Shown: positions 45,440 through 57,112 of the stretch, piece after piece
Layout of the letters: every line of letters starts with the position of its first letter
Position numbering within the stretch: the first letter of the stretch is position 1
Assembly: GCA_036784855.1 (NCBI GenBank)
Contig: JAZDSV010000045.1
Location: forward strand, 1 to 64,000
DNA: 64,000 nucleotides
Origin: Aphelidium insulamus
Lineage: Eukaryota > Aphelidiomycota > Aphelidea > Aphelidiaceae
Direction of reading: 5' to 3'
Made by a program: the position numbers and the translations under genes
The notes under the pieces: model-generated
What the model was told of the DNA's origin: nothing
Databases searched by the model: none
What the model saw: only the letters and a program-made list of their open reading frames with translations

Positions 45440-46090
45440 AAAAATGTGACTGCAGACGAGCAGAAAGATGTGACATGTGATGAAAGTGACTACCACGACA
45501 CCTATGAATGCGGGGACGAGGGCGATGATCACACTGGTGAAAGTGACTATGACGACGACGAATGCGAGGACGAGGAAGAGGAACTTACTGATGAAAGCGA
45601 CGATGACAGCAACGATTTCGAGGAAGAGGAACTGGATGTTGACTTCCCTTCTGATGATGACAGCGACGACGATCTGGGTGGGTGATTTAACAGTGTGCCG
45701 CAATCGTGTTGAACGGTACAAAATGTAGCATTCGCGATGCTCTCATATCAAAGTTCGCTTATACGCGGCGTATTTGGGAACCCGATTATAACGATTACCC
45801 CGACGGTTCGGGGTTTACGCTATGATGATGATGATGCTTCGATCTCGTCGTCAACGGCGAACTGATCTGGTACAAGCACTCTGATAAGCAATGTCTTGTC
45901 ACTTGCTATAGTTCTATAGCTGATGATGATGAAATTGTTACTACTGAACCGCATTCGTCGACAAGAGGATCGCCGTGAAAATAGCAAACGGCGCCGAGAA
46001 GGAAGCCTTGTTGAACGAAGCGCGTTGGAAGGAGCGCTCCGAAGAGAAGTTGCCCATGAAACAACATTGGCGGGCTATTGATGGTCTCAC
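45440..46090 (+). pseudogene. Fossil of a protein-kinase-type effector gene
   Basis: A decayed plus-strand coding region, treated as a fossil. It opens with an extremely acidic tract (45446-45685, runs of Asp/Glu). Next come KCSIRDALISKFAYTRRIWE and NGELIWYKHSDKQ. It ends with a kinase N-lobe-like segment, RIAVKIANGAEKEALLNEAR, that fits the VAVK strand plus the alpha-C Glu. This arrangement is typical of effector- or CRN-associated kinases in fungi. It is broken in several places and lacks the catalytic loop. It lies just upstream of Nom1. Confidence 0.45.
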
Positions 46091-46243
46091 TGTTTGCTTG
46101 GCAGTAGCGTGAACACTCTACGCTTGCGGTGTCAATGCCTATAATCAATAATGTAAATAGTATTAGTTGCTGTGTGAAGTGCCACGTAGCTGCATACATA
46201 AATATCACATTTGAGATGGACCCCGGCATTTCACTGCTCAATC

Positions 46244-49200
46244 ATGGAAATTAGCTTCCAGATTCACACATCCAATAAAATGGTACCACCGCAAAAATCG
46301 GCGATAAAGTTGCCGTTGTCGCTGCTGCGTGAACTGCAGCCAGAATCCGGCTCTAATGCGGCACAGAGAAAGCTCACACCTGTAAGTGGAGGTCCTGCGA
46401 CGCGTCCTTACAACGGAAAGCGCAATAATGATATCTCGCGTCAAGGTATGCACATATATATATATATATATATATAAATATGGATCATATCCATACGTTT
46501 AACGCGTCAAATCAACTTGCAGGCAATAAGCGCGCCACTGCGGTAAGCACCATGGCTGGCAAGCGTAAAGTGGAACGCAAGCTGGAGCGGCAACAGAAGA
46601 AGCAGCGTAAATGCGCGCACTTTTCATCGGGATCAGCGTCATTGCCGGCGGCAGATAGCACTGTGATTGTTGCAAAGCCTGCGCGACTTTCAGCTCCGGC
46701 ACCCGCCATCGACAGCAGCAGCAAAAATAAGAGCGATGATCAGAAGCGCGGCGATATGGCCAGGCAATTGGAGCGCTTTGCCGCCGCGAATCCCAACGTG
46801 TATCGATTGTTGCGCGAGGACTTACTCATCAAAGCCGCCCATACAAGTACCTCTACTCCACTCGCCGCCGCCGCCAGTGCTCCCGGTATGGATGACGCGG
46901 ATGAGCGGGCGATGCGCGTCTATGCCAAGAAGCTTGGTATCAAGGATGTGGACGGGGCCGCCAACAACGGGGCCATCAAGCAGGACGGCTTGGACTATCT
47001 GCTGGATGGGTTGACGTCGACCGGCGGCAACAAGAAGAATGGTGCTCATCATCGTGACGTTAATGATGACAGCGATAGCGAGGATGGCAGCGGCAGTGAC
47101 GCCAATTACTCTGATGATATGCTGATGGAAGGAGGTGGAAGCGAGGTGGACAGTGCTGGCAGCAGTCAAAGTGGCGTCGAGAGTGACAATGAGGTCAATT
47201 CAGTGATGGGAACCGACAGTGACGGCGAAGAAGAAGTAGAAGACGAATACAATGACAATGAAGACAATGAAGACGAAGACAATGAAGACGAAGACAATGA
47301 CAGTGAAGACAATTACAGCGTGGATAACAGCAGCGACTACGAGGACGGCGCTCAACAAGTGGGCGCAGATAAAAGCCTTACAAGTGTCGACAGTACTCAA
47401 TCTAATCCAGAATCCGCGGTACAGGTCAAGTATGTGCCGCCGCATCTGCGCCGCCTGCTTGCCAGCAAAGCTAATGCCAACAACGCGGACACGGCAGCTA
47501 GGTACGGCAGCCTGCGTCGCAGTCTCCAGGGCGCCATGAACAAACTGACCGCCAACAATATCGAGACGGTCATGCGGCAGGTGGAGGCGGTCTATCGCGA
47601 GCACCCACGCCACGACTGCACCGCCACCGTGGTGGACCTGGTGCTTAATGCAGTAGGCGAGGAGGCCAACTTGCTAGATTCATTCGTGGCCGTGCATGCC
47701 GCGCTGATTGAATTGTTGTGCGGAGCGGTGGGCGCGGATCTGGGCGCCGTCCTGCTCCAGCACCTGATCAAGCGGTTCGATCGGGCGTATGCGGATGCCA
47801 CGGTGGTGGTTCAGGTGGCAGATAATTCATTTAATGTGTCGGCAAGAGACGATGCCACACGGGTGTGCATGAACTATGCAGCCCTGCTGTCACAGCTGTA
47901 CGTGTTCCGCGTGGTGGGTGCGCCGATTGTGATGGGCGTGCTGGAGCAGTGCGTGGCCAAGCTGACGGAATTCGACACGGAAATCATTCTGAAGATTGTG
48001 CGTGTGTGCGGCCTGCAACTGCGCTCCGATCACCCCGCCCTGCTCAAGGAGTTTGTGGGCGCTCTCTCAGCCAAGTCCGCGCAAATCACCGCTGATCGAC
48101 AGCAGCAGCAGCAACAGGCATGTGCAGCAGACTCGCAGTCGTCGCACTCCACGCTGCTGCCAATGTCACAGCGACTTCCACTGGATGCACAGCGCCACCA
48201 GCCACTTGGACAGACAGCCAGCACTGCACGCCACATGCGCTTCCAGTTCCTCCTGGAGCAAGTGGACGCACTGAAGAATAACCGCGGCCAGCTTTCTCTC
48301 TATCTGAACTGTGGCGGCGGCAAAGGCTCCAACACGAACAACAACAATAGGGGCGACACCACCGCCGACGTGCTAAAGACATTTGTGCGCAATCACCAGC
48401 GCAAGCACGATGTGGCCGCACCCGAGCCGCTGGGCTGCTCGCTGCATGATCTGCGCACCGCTCACCGCAACGGCCAGTGGTGGGTTGTGGGTGCTGGATG
48501 GCGTGGGCGTCAAGTCGGCGACACCACGCTGCAGCCACTGCGAAAAGATGCGGCGGCGGAACAAGAAAATCAGCAGCAGCAACAGCAGAATAATAGTAAT
48601 CAGCAACAGTCACGGCTGCTGGCACTTGCACGGCGCTTGCAACTGAACACTGAGGTGCGCCGCAATGTGTTTGTGGTGCTGATGGGCGGGGCGGATTACG
48701 TGGACGCGGTGGCTCAGCTGGGGCGCCTTGGCCTCCGCGACAAGCAAGAGCGCGAGATTGTGCGCATGATACTGTTTTGCTGTGGTCAGGTTCGTGTTCC
48801 TATTAATGTTGTATATTGTCCGCATATAATATATATATATACTTCATTCGCTTACTCTATGCTGTAGGAACGAAAGTATAATCCATACTATGCGCTGGTG
48901 GGCGATCGTCTGTGCCGCGAAAGTCACAACCACAAGATCACGTTCCAGTTTGCGCTGTGGGACTTTTTCAAGACACTGTCCCCGGGCTCCGACGCCGGTC
49001 CATCCACAACCTCTGTGCCCCGGCATCGTGTGGACAACACGGCGCGACTCTACGCCGACCTGATTGTGCGGCACTGTCTGCCCCTGTCCGTGCTCAAGGT
49101 GCTGGATTTCACAGACTTGTTGGCGTCGGTGCCTGCGCTATCAACAAGAAGCACAGACGGCAATTTCTTGTTGCGGTTTGTGCAGTTGCTGCTGGTTCGC

Positions 49201-49509
49201 GTGTTGCTGCAGACTGCCAGTGAAGCCGGCGTGACTGCCATATTCTCCCGGGTGGTGGCATCGTCGCAGCAGCAACAAAAGAGCGCCGGCAGAGACTCGG
49301 CCGCGGAACTGTTGTCACGCAGTCTCGCCGTGTTTCTCGTGCAGGCTGTGCAGAAGCGGTGCGCCGTGCACGGTAACCACGAAGTGGATATGATGCTGGG
49401 GGCAGTAGCTCATAATTCGGACGGCGCTCCCACATCACCCAAGTCTGCCTACAAGTTGCTTACAGTGCGCGTGTCGGCCGCCCGTGCAGCTCTGGTGGCC
49501 CCGCCATAG
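46244..49509 (+). CDS. SGD1: Nom1/Sgd1 nucleolar MIF4G-MA3 protein
   Basis: A 40S ribosome-biogenesis factor of the nucleolus; in yeast Sgd1 binds Fal1. 1,036 residues from three exons: 46244-46445, 46523-48789, 48868-49509. After an N-terminal basic stretch (KVERKLERQQKKQRK) comes a long acidic region (about residues 195-290, Asp/Glu/Ser) usual for nucleolar proteins, then KYVPPHLRRLLASK. The MIF4G domain starts near residue 400 (MNKLTANNIETVMRQVEAVY). The MA3 domain starts near residue 780 (RRNVFVVLMGGADYVDAVAQL). The conserved block QERKYNPYYALVGDRLC, then KITFQFALWDFFK, spans the last intron, which has a GTTCGT donor. The first intron is almost pure TA repeat. Gln- and Asn-rich tracts break up the region between the domains. 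Confidence 0.92.
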
Positions 49510-50390
49510 ATATCACTTTATTACGAAGTCAATATTCGTTCCAATGGTTTTTATCCAGTCTGTGAAGAGTTACATTCTTCACGTAGGCTACATTTCTTTT
49601 TGACTGAAACGACCGGCATCTTTGAAGCACATCGTAACGTATATTTATTTATGTATATTTACATTATGTATTTACACGTGCAAATATCTGTTCCAGTTTC
49701 GCAACGCATCTAAGACCCGGATTCGCATCGAGTTCTTGCAAATGCCATTGGGCTCATGAATTCGGAAACATTCCTTCCTGAACGCCCCGACCTAGTTACT
49801 GAGAAGAACAAAGCAATTAAGGAACGCTTGTACTGCAATTGCACTGCGTTTAGCATTTCCGGAAGGCGTATTTGTTTCCGGTACGGCAGCATGTGCCAAC
49901 GATTTGCTATCAAAGCCGCTCGGGAGATCCGACAGAGGACTTTGTTCTTTAAAAAATATTACACGCCAAACTTCTAAAGATTATGAAGACAAGTTAAATC
50001 TGCTTCTTTACGAATATCTGTTCTCAAACCCTGGTTATAGTATAACTAAAAAAACCTGGCGGTGAAGTTGGTGAAGAGAAAATGATGTTTAGCTGTTTGC
50101 GTTCTGACGACGTCGAACTGTCTGTCTGCTTATAGATTTGGTCCGCATTTAAACCGTGACCCTTAAACAAAGGACTTGGACCCATTTCATTTTCATTTTC
50201 ATTTCGTTTTCGATCGCATTGTACTGCTTGCAGCGACTATACGCTGATGTGATGGAAGCGATGTCTTCAAAGTGTTCAAGAAGAGTGCAGATGTTGGTAA
50301 AGATACTCATTCTATTCCACTATAACACTATTTGTCATGCAAAGTGTCGGCAAAATCAAAAAAAAAAAACACGAAACCAGACTCGGCTAA
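49510..50390. other. Intergenic region with small CRN-type fossil pieces
   Basis: About 880 bases. Between about 50090 and 50300 two plus-strand scraps match the CRN linker region: DDVELSV followed by a DLVR-like string, and RLYADVMEAMSS, which equals QLYADVMAMMAS in the 28-kb relic. They sit immediately upstream of the whole-looking CRN gene and are probably the remains of an earlier tandem copy. A (TTTTCA)-like run lies at about 50187-50205. Confidence 0.5.
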
Positions 50391-53245
50391 ATGGCTGATG
50401 AAGTTAAATCTGCTAGTATGTCACCGCCAACGAAAGAAACGCTTGTCGCGTTGCTTTGCGGCCATAAGCTTCATGAACTTGCTGACGATTTGCACACCGA
50501 GCGAGTCACATTTGACCAATTACTGGCTCGTTCCAGAGAGGAATGGGCTGCCTTGAGATTCCCGCTTGTGTACGAGTATCTTCATCCGGTACCATTCGGG
50601 GATGCACCAGACGGTACGCACGTTGCATGTACTGAATGTGCCTAGCTTAGCACAACTAGATGTGCGACGAAAGAACGGTTTGTTACCATTCGCATTTATT
50701 CGCCGTGTGTTAACACGTTATCCAGGGCGAATTGTGTTCCGCTACTTTGATAGCGAAGTTGCGAACACACCGAGGATGGCGTTAATATGCCGTCTGATGA
50801 ATGGCCGAATAGCCGTGCCTGTACTCGAAAAAATGTTTAATACTACAAATATTTTCGAAATCGTGCGCGACAATGGTCGTGCGGAAAAAGAAACTCTTGA
50901 GTGTGATGCGGAATTATATACTACTAAGGACTTGTCTGAACTTTTTGAGAGCGATGGTGTTTTTATGCCGACGCTTGACATTACTGGTACTCGTACAGGT
51001 ATTTCCATTCCGTACTAAACCTAGTTACTGTATTAATGCTGCAGTGGGCGCGCAACCCTTTACCGAGAGAGACGAAATCAAACTTTACTCGCTAGCTCTG
51101 GAAGTGTCGCAAAGACTACCGATCCTACCGGATCCTGTGACTGGCGATATAAATCGAATGCTCAAAGGCTTTTATCGTTTGTTTCTCACATTTGCGGAGG
51201 AGGCTTTTCTGGCGAATAACGGCCTTGTGCTGCCTTACAAAAAATTAGATCCCAAACACTTCGAGCTTCGCGCGATCACTGTGTTGTTGGGAGTCAGTGG
51301 GTGCGGAAAAACTCAGACATGTATGAATATTGCGTCGACCTACCCGTGTCTGTACTTTTCGGCGTCGGAAGGCTTATTGGACCATCATGTCGATTTATGG
51401 AATGTGATCAACCAGCTCAAAAGCAATCCGGAACATGTGCCCATTACTGAACACTTCCTTAACTTATTGGTTCTTTCGCGTTTGCTGCTCCTCGAAAAAC
51501 TTGTTGAAAATAATCCGGCTTGTCGACGTCTGAAGATTGAGGATGCAATGAACGAAGCGGTGGATCCTTCTGCGCGCCGAAACATCGTGCTGCTGATAAA
51601 GTATTATCAGCTGCTGCCTGAATTCTTCAGACAGACGCAAAGAATTGCGATATATTTGGAGCCATTCGACACTCGCGATCTTGCTGTGCGTGTCTTGACA
51701 AAGTTCAAGTCGTGGATACTGATCGTTGACGAGGCACACGAGCTTACTACGGTCTTGGAAAATTCGTATTTGCGTACGGAGAAGAAGAAAAATCCACCAT
51801 TTTTATCGGCGGTTGCGCAGTACTGTCTTGATACACTTCAATGGCCATCTATTTGGAGTGGGACCCACATGCGCCTTCGCGATCACCAATTGTTCAACTC
51901 AGCGGCTGCGCAGAAGAACGGCCAAGTGTATTCGTTTACAGAGTTTAACTCTTACAATAAGTTTGAAGTCGAATTATATCTGCGACTTAAGTTCGGTATA
52001 TCTTTTTATGATATTGCTACGAATGAAGTAGATCGTTTGACGACTCAGCTGCAAGGACGACCCAGGATCTCTTGCACATTTGCTGCCCGCGCCCTCCAGA
52101 CTCTTCAAGGGGCCGATGCCGGCAATGTCACAGCGCTGGTGCGCCACTCCTTCGATGACTATCGCAGAGAACTTTTGAGTCCAAGAACGAGAGATTCATT
52201 TGTATACTTTTGGAAGCGAGTGATCAACACCGGCATCACCACAAGTTCCATTGGTCCGTTGTCGCTGGATGCAGAAAATCTTCCTCATTATGTGCCATAC
52301 GATTTATTGGTGAAGATGATGTGCCGCTGCTTGCTTTCGGACGGCGTCGAACTGTCTGTGCCGCTGAATGATCAAAACGACTTGGTCCGCACTGCGCTGG
52401 TTTCAACCGTGAGTTTCAAAAAAGACGATGTGGTCTACACGATGACGGAGCCTATTGTCACTGAAGCTGCCATGATTGCCCTGCGCGAGTCGCATCATCT
52501 TTACGAAGCCGTAATAGCGGATATGGCTCCGGGTTTTTTCGTGAAAGAGGCCGACAAGGCGTCTAAAGGCAAAATATTTGAGACGCTGTTGGCGGCGGCG
52601 TTTTGTTGCGGCTGGTGGCTCTATCGGCAACCCGAAGTGGAACGGTTGGAAGAATATGATGAACTACGCGACTGTCTGCCGCGTGACCCGCCATCGCACA
52701 TTGTACGACACAGCAACTTAAATATTTCAGAAGCTTGCGAATTTCTCAGCGGAAGCCGCCCCAAAGAGATTCTGTTGCCTTCGAATTTGTTGGGGCCAGA
52801 TTTGATATATGCGAACGACAAGTGCATTATCATTTGTTTGCTGAAGACCACTTGGGGCGATGAATGCGTTACGAATCCGGCACTTGTCAAAAATGCGAAA
52901 AACATCTTCATTCCTAATTGGATTGCGCAGAATGTGACCAAGCGCGACGTACATTTGCGCGATATTATTACCGCGGTTGATCAGAAACCTAATCGCCACA
53001 TATATTTTCTGCTGTTTGAATTTCCTGAAAGCGGCTCGAATGATATTGATTACTATCCTGAAGATCCCGTTTGGGAACATGTTCACATCATTAATCTTGA
53101 CTCGCCGCTGGCCGCTGAAATCTTTCGACCCGGATTTATCAAGCAGTGGAAACAAATTTCCCGAAAAAAAAATTCAGGCTGGAACGAGAAAGTCGCTCGC
53201 CGCTGGCCGCTGAAATCTTTCGACCCGGATTTATCAAGCAGTTAA
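50391..53245 (+). CDS. Crinkler-RHS (CRN)-type effector-like protein with P-loop NTPase and nuclease-like C-terminus
   Basis: Three exons (50391-50613, 50651-50998, 51045-53245) give exactly 924 codons (923 residues), so this copy looks whole. Residues 1-75 form the header (ETLVALLCGHKLHELADDLH); the second N-terminal region has LDVRRKNGLLPFAF and RIVFRYFDSE. Near residue 272 is a Walker A, GVSGCGKTQTCMNIA; near 416 a Walker B, LIVDEAHEL. Residues 560-900 match other copies' C-terminus: a Glu in GKIFETLLAAAF, GPDLIY near 774, and a Lys in IIICLLKTT. Their order resembles a PD-(D/E)xK nuclease core, though the usual second acidic residue is not evident. Known CRN proteins join header, NTPase and nuclease or kinase domains and act in host nuclei or in conflict between organisms; such a role here is inference. 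No secretion signal is visible. A duplicated 3' segment extends the end. Confidence 0.8.
53100..53241 (+). repeat. Local direct duplication at the 3' end of the CRN gene
   Basis: A run of about 45 bases (beginning CGCCGCTGGCCGCTGAAATC) occurs at about 53102-53146 and again at about 53198-53242. More diverged matching sequence follows each copy, so the unit is near 96 bases. The second copy supplies the last residues of the predicted protein. Confidence 0.8.
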
Positions 53246-53439
53246 AACAAATTGTCCCGAAAAAACAAATTCAGAGAAAGTAGCAACGAAACAGGAGCCG
53301 CCAATAAAGTGAGTCCACGAAGCTAAATCGGTAATAGTGTCAAGCAAGCGTCGCCACAATCAGATAAAATAAAAATGCGTATTGTTAATTTAAAATAAAA
53401 TAAAAATAAAAAGTGTGGGGGTTTATTATGGATGATGAA

Positions 53440-55640
53440 ATTATTGCCCACAACGCTCAAGCAAGCTGCAAGCGGTTGCCTTCATGATGGCCACAGACAA
53501 ATGTGTCCTTAACCGACGAGAACTTTTGCAGACGCTATGTTGGACCTGGGAGCAGCAGCGCGCACAAGCCGTAGAGTCACCAACTTGGTCAAAGCCCCAA
53601 AACCACCAAATGAGTCCAAAATGAAAGGAAGAAAATCGACGCCAGCTTGCCGACATTGAGCAGCGTAACGACCACGCTTTTGGTCTTTGGGGTTGGACAG
53701 ATGATCACTGTCGCCACCACCCTGAGCAAAAGGCAAGACTACCGAAACATCCAAACAACAACCACGACCATCTTTCCAATTTGGCAAGAACAAATCCGCC
53801 GGACAATCATTCCCATGAGCCACCAAATGACGAGGCTCCCACCGACATGCTACCCCAGCAGAATCAAATGACTGCTCCAAAACCTTAGCAACAGCCTCAT
53901 GTCGACGAAACAATCGACCACCACCAGCACAAAAACTATCCTGAATACCATAAATATCTGACTCGCCAGTCTTGCATAAAGCACATGCACGAGCTTGCAG
54001 ATAAATAGGATGACCAGTTCAAACACGGAGTGCAACACGAAAAACATCCGGGGCCAGTCGTAGCGTCAAGAGGGATGGCAGTTGTCCAAAGGGAGGCGTC
54101 TGGACCAGATGCAGCTTTCAAACGGACTTGATTGCGACAATCGAGAGACAGCAAAAGACGGGACAACATCAGAGAATCCGCCACAGAGAAAAGCATGCGC
54201 TGAGGGTAATTAGAAGCAAGCAAATCTTGCAAAAGCATGGGTTCTGTGGGGCGGTAGAAATTGTTCCAGTCTTGAATGGCGGTCAAAACGAGCGGTGATG
54301 CGGTCAGTACGGGTAAGCCGAGCAACTGGTTCTGCAGAGGTAGTGAGTGGACAAGTGAGCCAACATAAGCTGCTGCTCGTTTTGACCGCCAATAGAGGAT
54401 GTGTTGTGCGGAGGACAAAATTGAACTTTGGAAAGCCAAGACAACTGCAAAGCAGTTGCAGTTGAATTTGAGGGTCTTCTAACTCGGACATACGGTCCAA
54501 AACTGAACCAATAGAGTCGACACGTCATCATTGGACAAATGCATCACTACCAGCAGGCGCACCCAAGGCGCGACTCCAACAAAGAAGTGCTGCGTGAATC
54601 ATTGCGAACAATATCTGTGGAAAAGAGTGCCAGTTGTGTTGGTTGGAGTTGAGCCACCACAGCTCGCATTTTGACAGATTGAGGTGAAGACCAAACTCAC
54701 CACAGCAAGCTCGGATCACGTCGAATGCAGCTTGGACCTTGGCAGTCTCGCCAATGATTGTTCCATCATCCAGATACCAAGCGTGCAACAATAACCCCGG
54801 CACTGCATCGGAGATGGCTTCAGCGAGCGGCTGCAGAGCACAAGGAAAAACAGAAGAGGACCCAGTGGATCGCCTTGCTGAACGCCACTCGAACTGGCTG
54901 CAGACGGTGGGTATCCAGATACAAATGTGGTTTGGCACTGTAACAATATTCCACCCATGCAGCCAGCGAAGGACACTTCTCCCTAACCATAGCAAACATG
55001 GTCTGCCGCGATACCAGATTGAAAGCATTTTCGAAATCAATCTTCAACATGGTGATCCCGTCATTGAGACCATGCTGCCCCAAAAGCCGGGTGACAGCAT
55101 GAACAATAGCCTCACCACCATTTGGAATACCGACACCCATCTGACGCGGAGCCAAGGAAGCACCTACAGCCGAGCCAACGGCCTTCATTGAACATTTTGA
55201 CACCAACCGTCTCCAGATTTCGCCAACTGCAATGGGACGCAAACCACCCAAAGACAGTCAACGGTGCACTAGCAATGAACGGAGCCAACTCAGACGGCAA
55301 ACGACCACTTAGGAGCAGGTTCACATGAGCCCCATATGCTTGCAGAAGTGACTCCCGCACAAGGACTCTCAAACCATCCAAAGCATCCACTCATGTTGCG
55401 CACGACGAATCCATCACGGCTACACGCCGTATCACGCGAAAGAGCGCAGGCACCTGCCCACTATTTCCATCCTCTACTGACAATGCTCGTGTGCGTATTC
55501 GGTAAAGGAACAAGTTCGGTGGTTCCTTGTGGATGCTTCAGACGCATTGCCTCCAGTACACGGGGAGTGGTTGTTGCAACTCCTTCGGACACCAAAGCGC
55601 GACACGCATCACCATATCGACCAGCCTGAGCCTATTGTTA
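53440..55640 (-). mobile_element. Decayed non-LTR retrotransposon (LINE) with reverse transcriptase and restriction-like endonuclease
   Basis: A minus-strand element in several frames. Reading 5' to 3' (high to low coordinate): a lead region (RYGDACRALVSEGV near 55620; SELAPFIASAPLT near 55280); then RT motifs GLRPIAVGEIWRRLVSKC, LKIDFENAFNLVSR, GVQQGDPLGPLLFFLVL and WYLDDGTIIGE. A C-terminal domain near 53600-53900 (HGNDCPADLFLPNW, then CCLDVSVVLPF and QCRQAGVDFLPFILDSFGG) looks like the restriction-like endonuclease of early-branching LINE groups. The YLDD core is intact but the RT spans at least three frames, so the copy is dead. I see no poly(A) tail or target-site duplication. It lies tail-to-tail with the whole-looking CRN gene. 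Confidence 0.82.
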
Positions 55641-55700
55641 ATTTGTATTGTATCTATATCTTTTACTTGCATAAGCCAGCAATTGGCATAACAGCGGCAT

Positions 55701-55753
55701 GATGAGACAATTCGAAATGCTCACTCAAAGTGAGCGTTTCGAATTGTCTCATC
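55701..55753. repeat. Near-perfect 25-bp inverted repeat (hairpin)
   Basis: Arms GATGAGACAATTCGAAAtGCTCACT and its complement, matching at 24 of 25 positions around a 3-base loop. The single mismatch is a G-U-type pair in RNA. It lies between the LINE 5' end and MED7. Confidence 0.9.
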
Positions 55754-55774
55754 AGTTCGCGCTTTAGTGTGTTC

Positions 55775-55812
55775 AGTGTGCGCGGCGCTTTAAAGTGAGC
55801 GCCGCGCACACT
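55775..55812. repeat. Perfect 15-bp GC-rich inverted repeat (hairpin)
   Basis: Arms AGTGTGCGCGGCGCT and AGCGCCGCGCACACT around an 8-base loop, 21 bases after the previous hairpin. Both hairpins contain the string AAAGTGAGCG at the start of their right half. Confidence 0.9.
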
Positions 55813-56067
55813 TGATTTTATATCCGCCTTATTTTTAGTCAGCTAAGCTTATCTTCCATGATAACGTAGTAAGGTCAGCATTGCATTTGCAGCAAAAGCT
55901 GCTTGTTGGAACATTAAAGTAGCAGCAACTTGATACTAGGCAGCATGAAGTATGCGCCTGACCCGTCAATTTGACCGTAACGTATGCTGGCGGCCTACAA
56001 CTGGATCTTTGCCGCCGATTCTGTCATTGAACTGTTGATCAGTCACCTTTTACATTGACAATATAAT

Positions 56068-57024
56068 ATGGAGTCCACCATTGTATCCCTGTACCCGCTG
56101 CCGCCAGCCGTGTTCCGCCTGTACGGTGCTCCACACGTCGATGATGATGAAGGTGGTGGCCATGATGATGATGCTGGCGTGTTGCATGAACCGGCACCAC
56201 CACAACCGCCACCCATCCCACGCGTCACTGCAGACCAGCCGCTGATGGTGTTTGGCGAGCCGCTATTGATGGACGTCCATGGCGATGATGATGACGACAG
56301 CATGTTGTCGACTGCACGCTCCTCAGCTGCCGCCATCGCATCGGCGGCACAGCGGTGGCAACAGCGGCATCAAGATCGCCAGCTGGAGCTGTTGCGCGAC
56401 GCCTCCGTCCCCCTGCTGGTCCCGCCGCAAACTCCATTGAAAGGTACGATATAGCGGTATATAATTCGCATGTAGAGGGCACATATAATTGTATAATTGT
56501 ACTTATTTGTAGACGCGCTCAAACAGCTCAATTGGATGCTGTTACGCGCATTCATACTTTTGTTGCGCTCGCTGCAGCAGTCGATGCCCGTGGCAGAGAC
56601 TGGCAATGCGCCGTCGTCAGAACCCACAATGGAAACCAACGCAATCACTACGCAGACGACTCCACCGAGCCGCATTATTGCACACATGGAACACCTGCTG
56701 CTCAACATGTACTCCATGCTGAATGCGTATCGAGCATGTCAAGCCCGGCACGCGGTGTCGGACAAGCGCCGTGAACTGTGTGCCGACACCACCGCGCACG
56801 CACAGATGCTGCGTGACTGCATAGCCAGCACTTGCACCACAGTCACGCAACTCACACAGCAACAATCAATATCAGGTATGGTAAAGGAGGAGTCTGCACC
56901 CGCCAGTATGCAAGTAGACAACATGCATGGAGATACGGAGATGCAAGATACGGGAACATCAGCAGCACCTCCATGCGTGGAACTGTCTGGCGCAGACACC
57001 AAATCACTATTAGAGGCTATTTAA
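56068..57024 (+). CDS. MED7: Mediator complex subunit 7
   Basis: A 295-residue subunit of the Mediator middle module, linking activators to RNA polymerase II. Two exons (56068-56443, 56513-57024). The start VSLYPLPPAVFRLYG is the family's N-terminal signature (pattern S-x-(F/Y)-P-x-PP-x-x-x-x-L(Y/F)). It is followed by the proline patch PPPIP and VFGEPLLMDV. After an Asp-rich insert, the helical part has VPPQTPLKDALKQLNWMLLRAF and RIIAHMEHLLLNMYSMLNAYRACQARHAV, matching the Med7-Med21 coiled-coil hinge. The acidic insert at residues 25-40 and the C-terminal acidic tail are lineage additions. Confidence 0.87.
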
Positions 57025-57062
57025 AAATGATGCAAATAAATCGCGCATAATTATGTTGATAT

Positions 57063-57065
<3 letters not shown>

Positions 57066-57112
<47 letters not shown>
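57066..57112. repeat. (GT)n microsatellite
   Basis: About 23 uninterrupted GT units in the short interval between MED7 and the spermidine synthase gene, downstream of the MED7 stop. Confidence 0.95.

Noticed and set aside
45446-45685. Acidic 79-residue frame as a stand-alone gene
   Set aside because: No ATG start; it runs into the decayed kinase-type fossil, so it was included there.
47200-47613. Minus-strand Val/Ile/Phe-rich frame opposite the Nom1 acidic region
   Set aside because: It is the complement of GAC/GAA repeats; an artefact of composition, not a membrane protein.
53440-55640. LTR retrotransposon or retrovirus-like element
   Set aside because: No LTRs, Gag, protease or integrase; the RT motif spacing and C-terminal restriction-like domain fit a LINE.
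55701-55812. Hairpins as a bacterial-type terminator
   Set aside because: The context is eukaryotic, there is no U-tract, and two hairpins share an internal string; reported as repeats.
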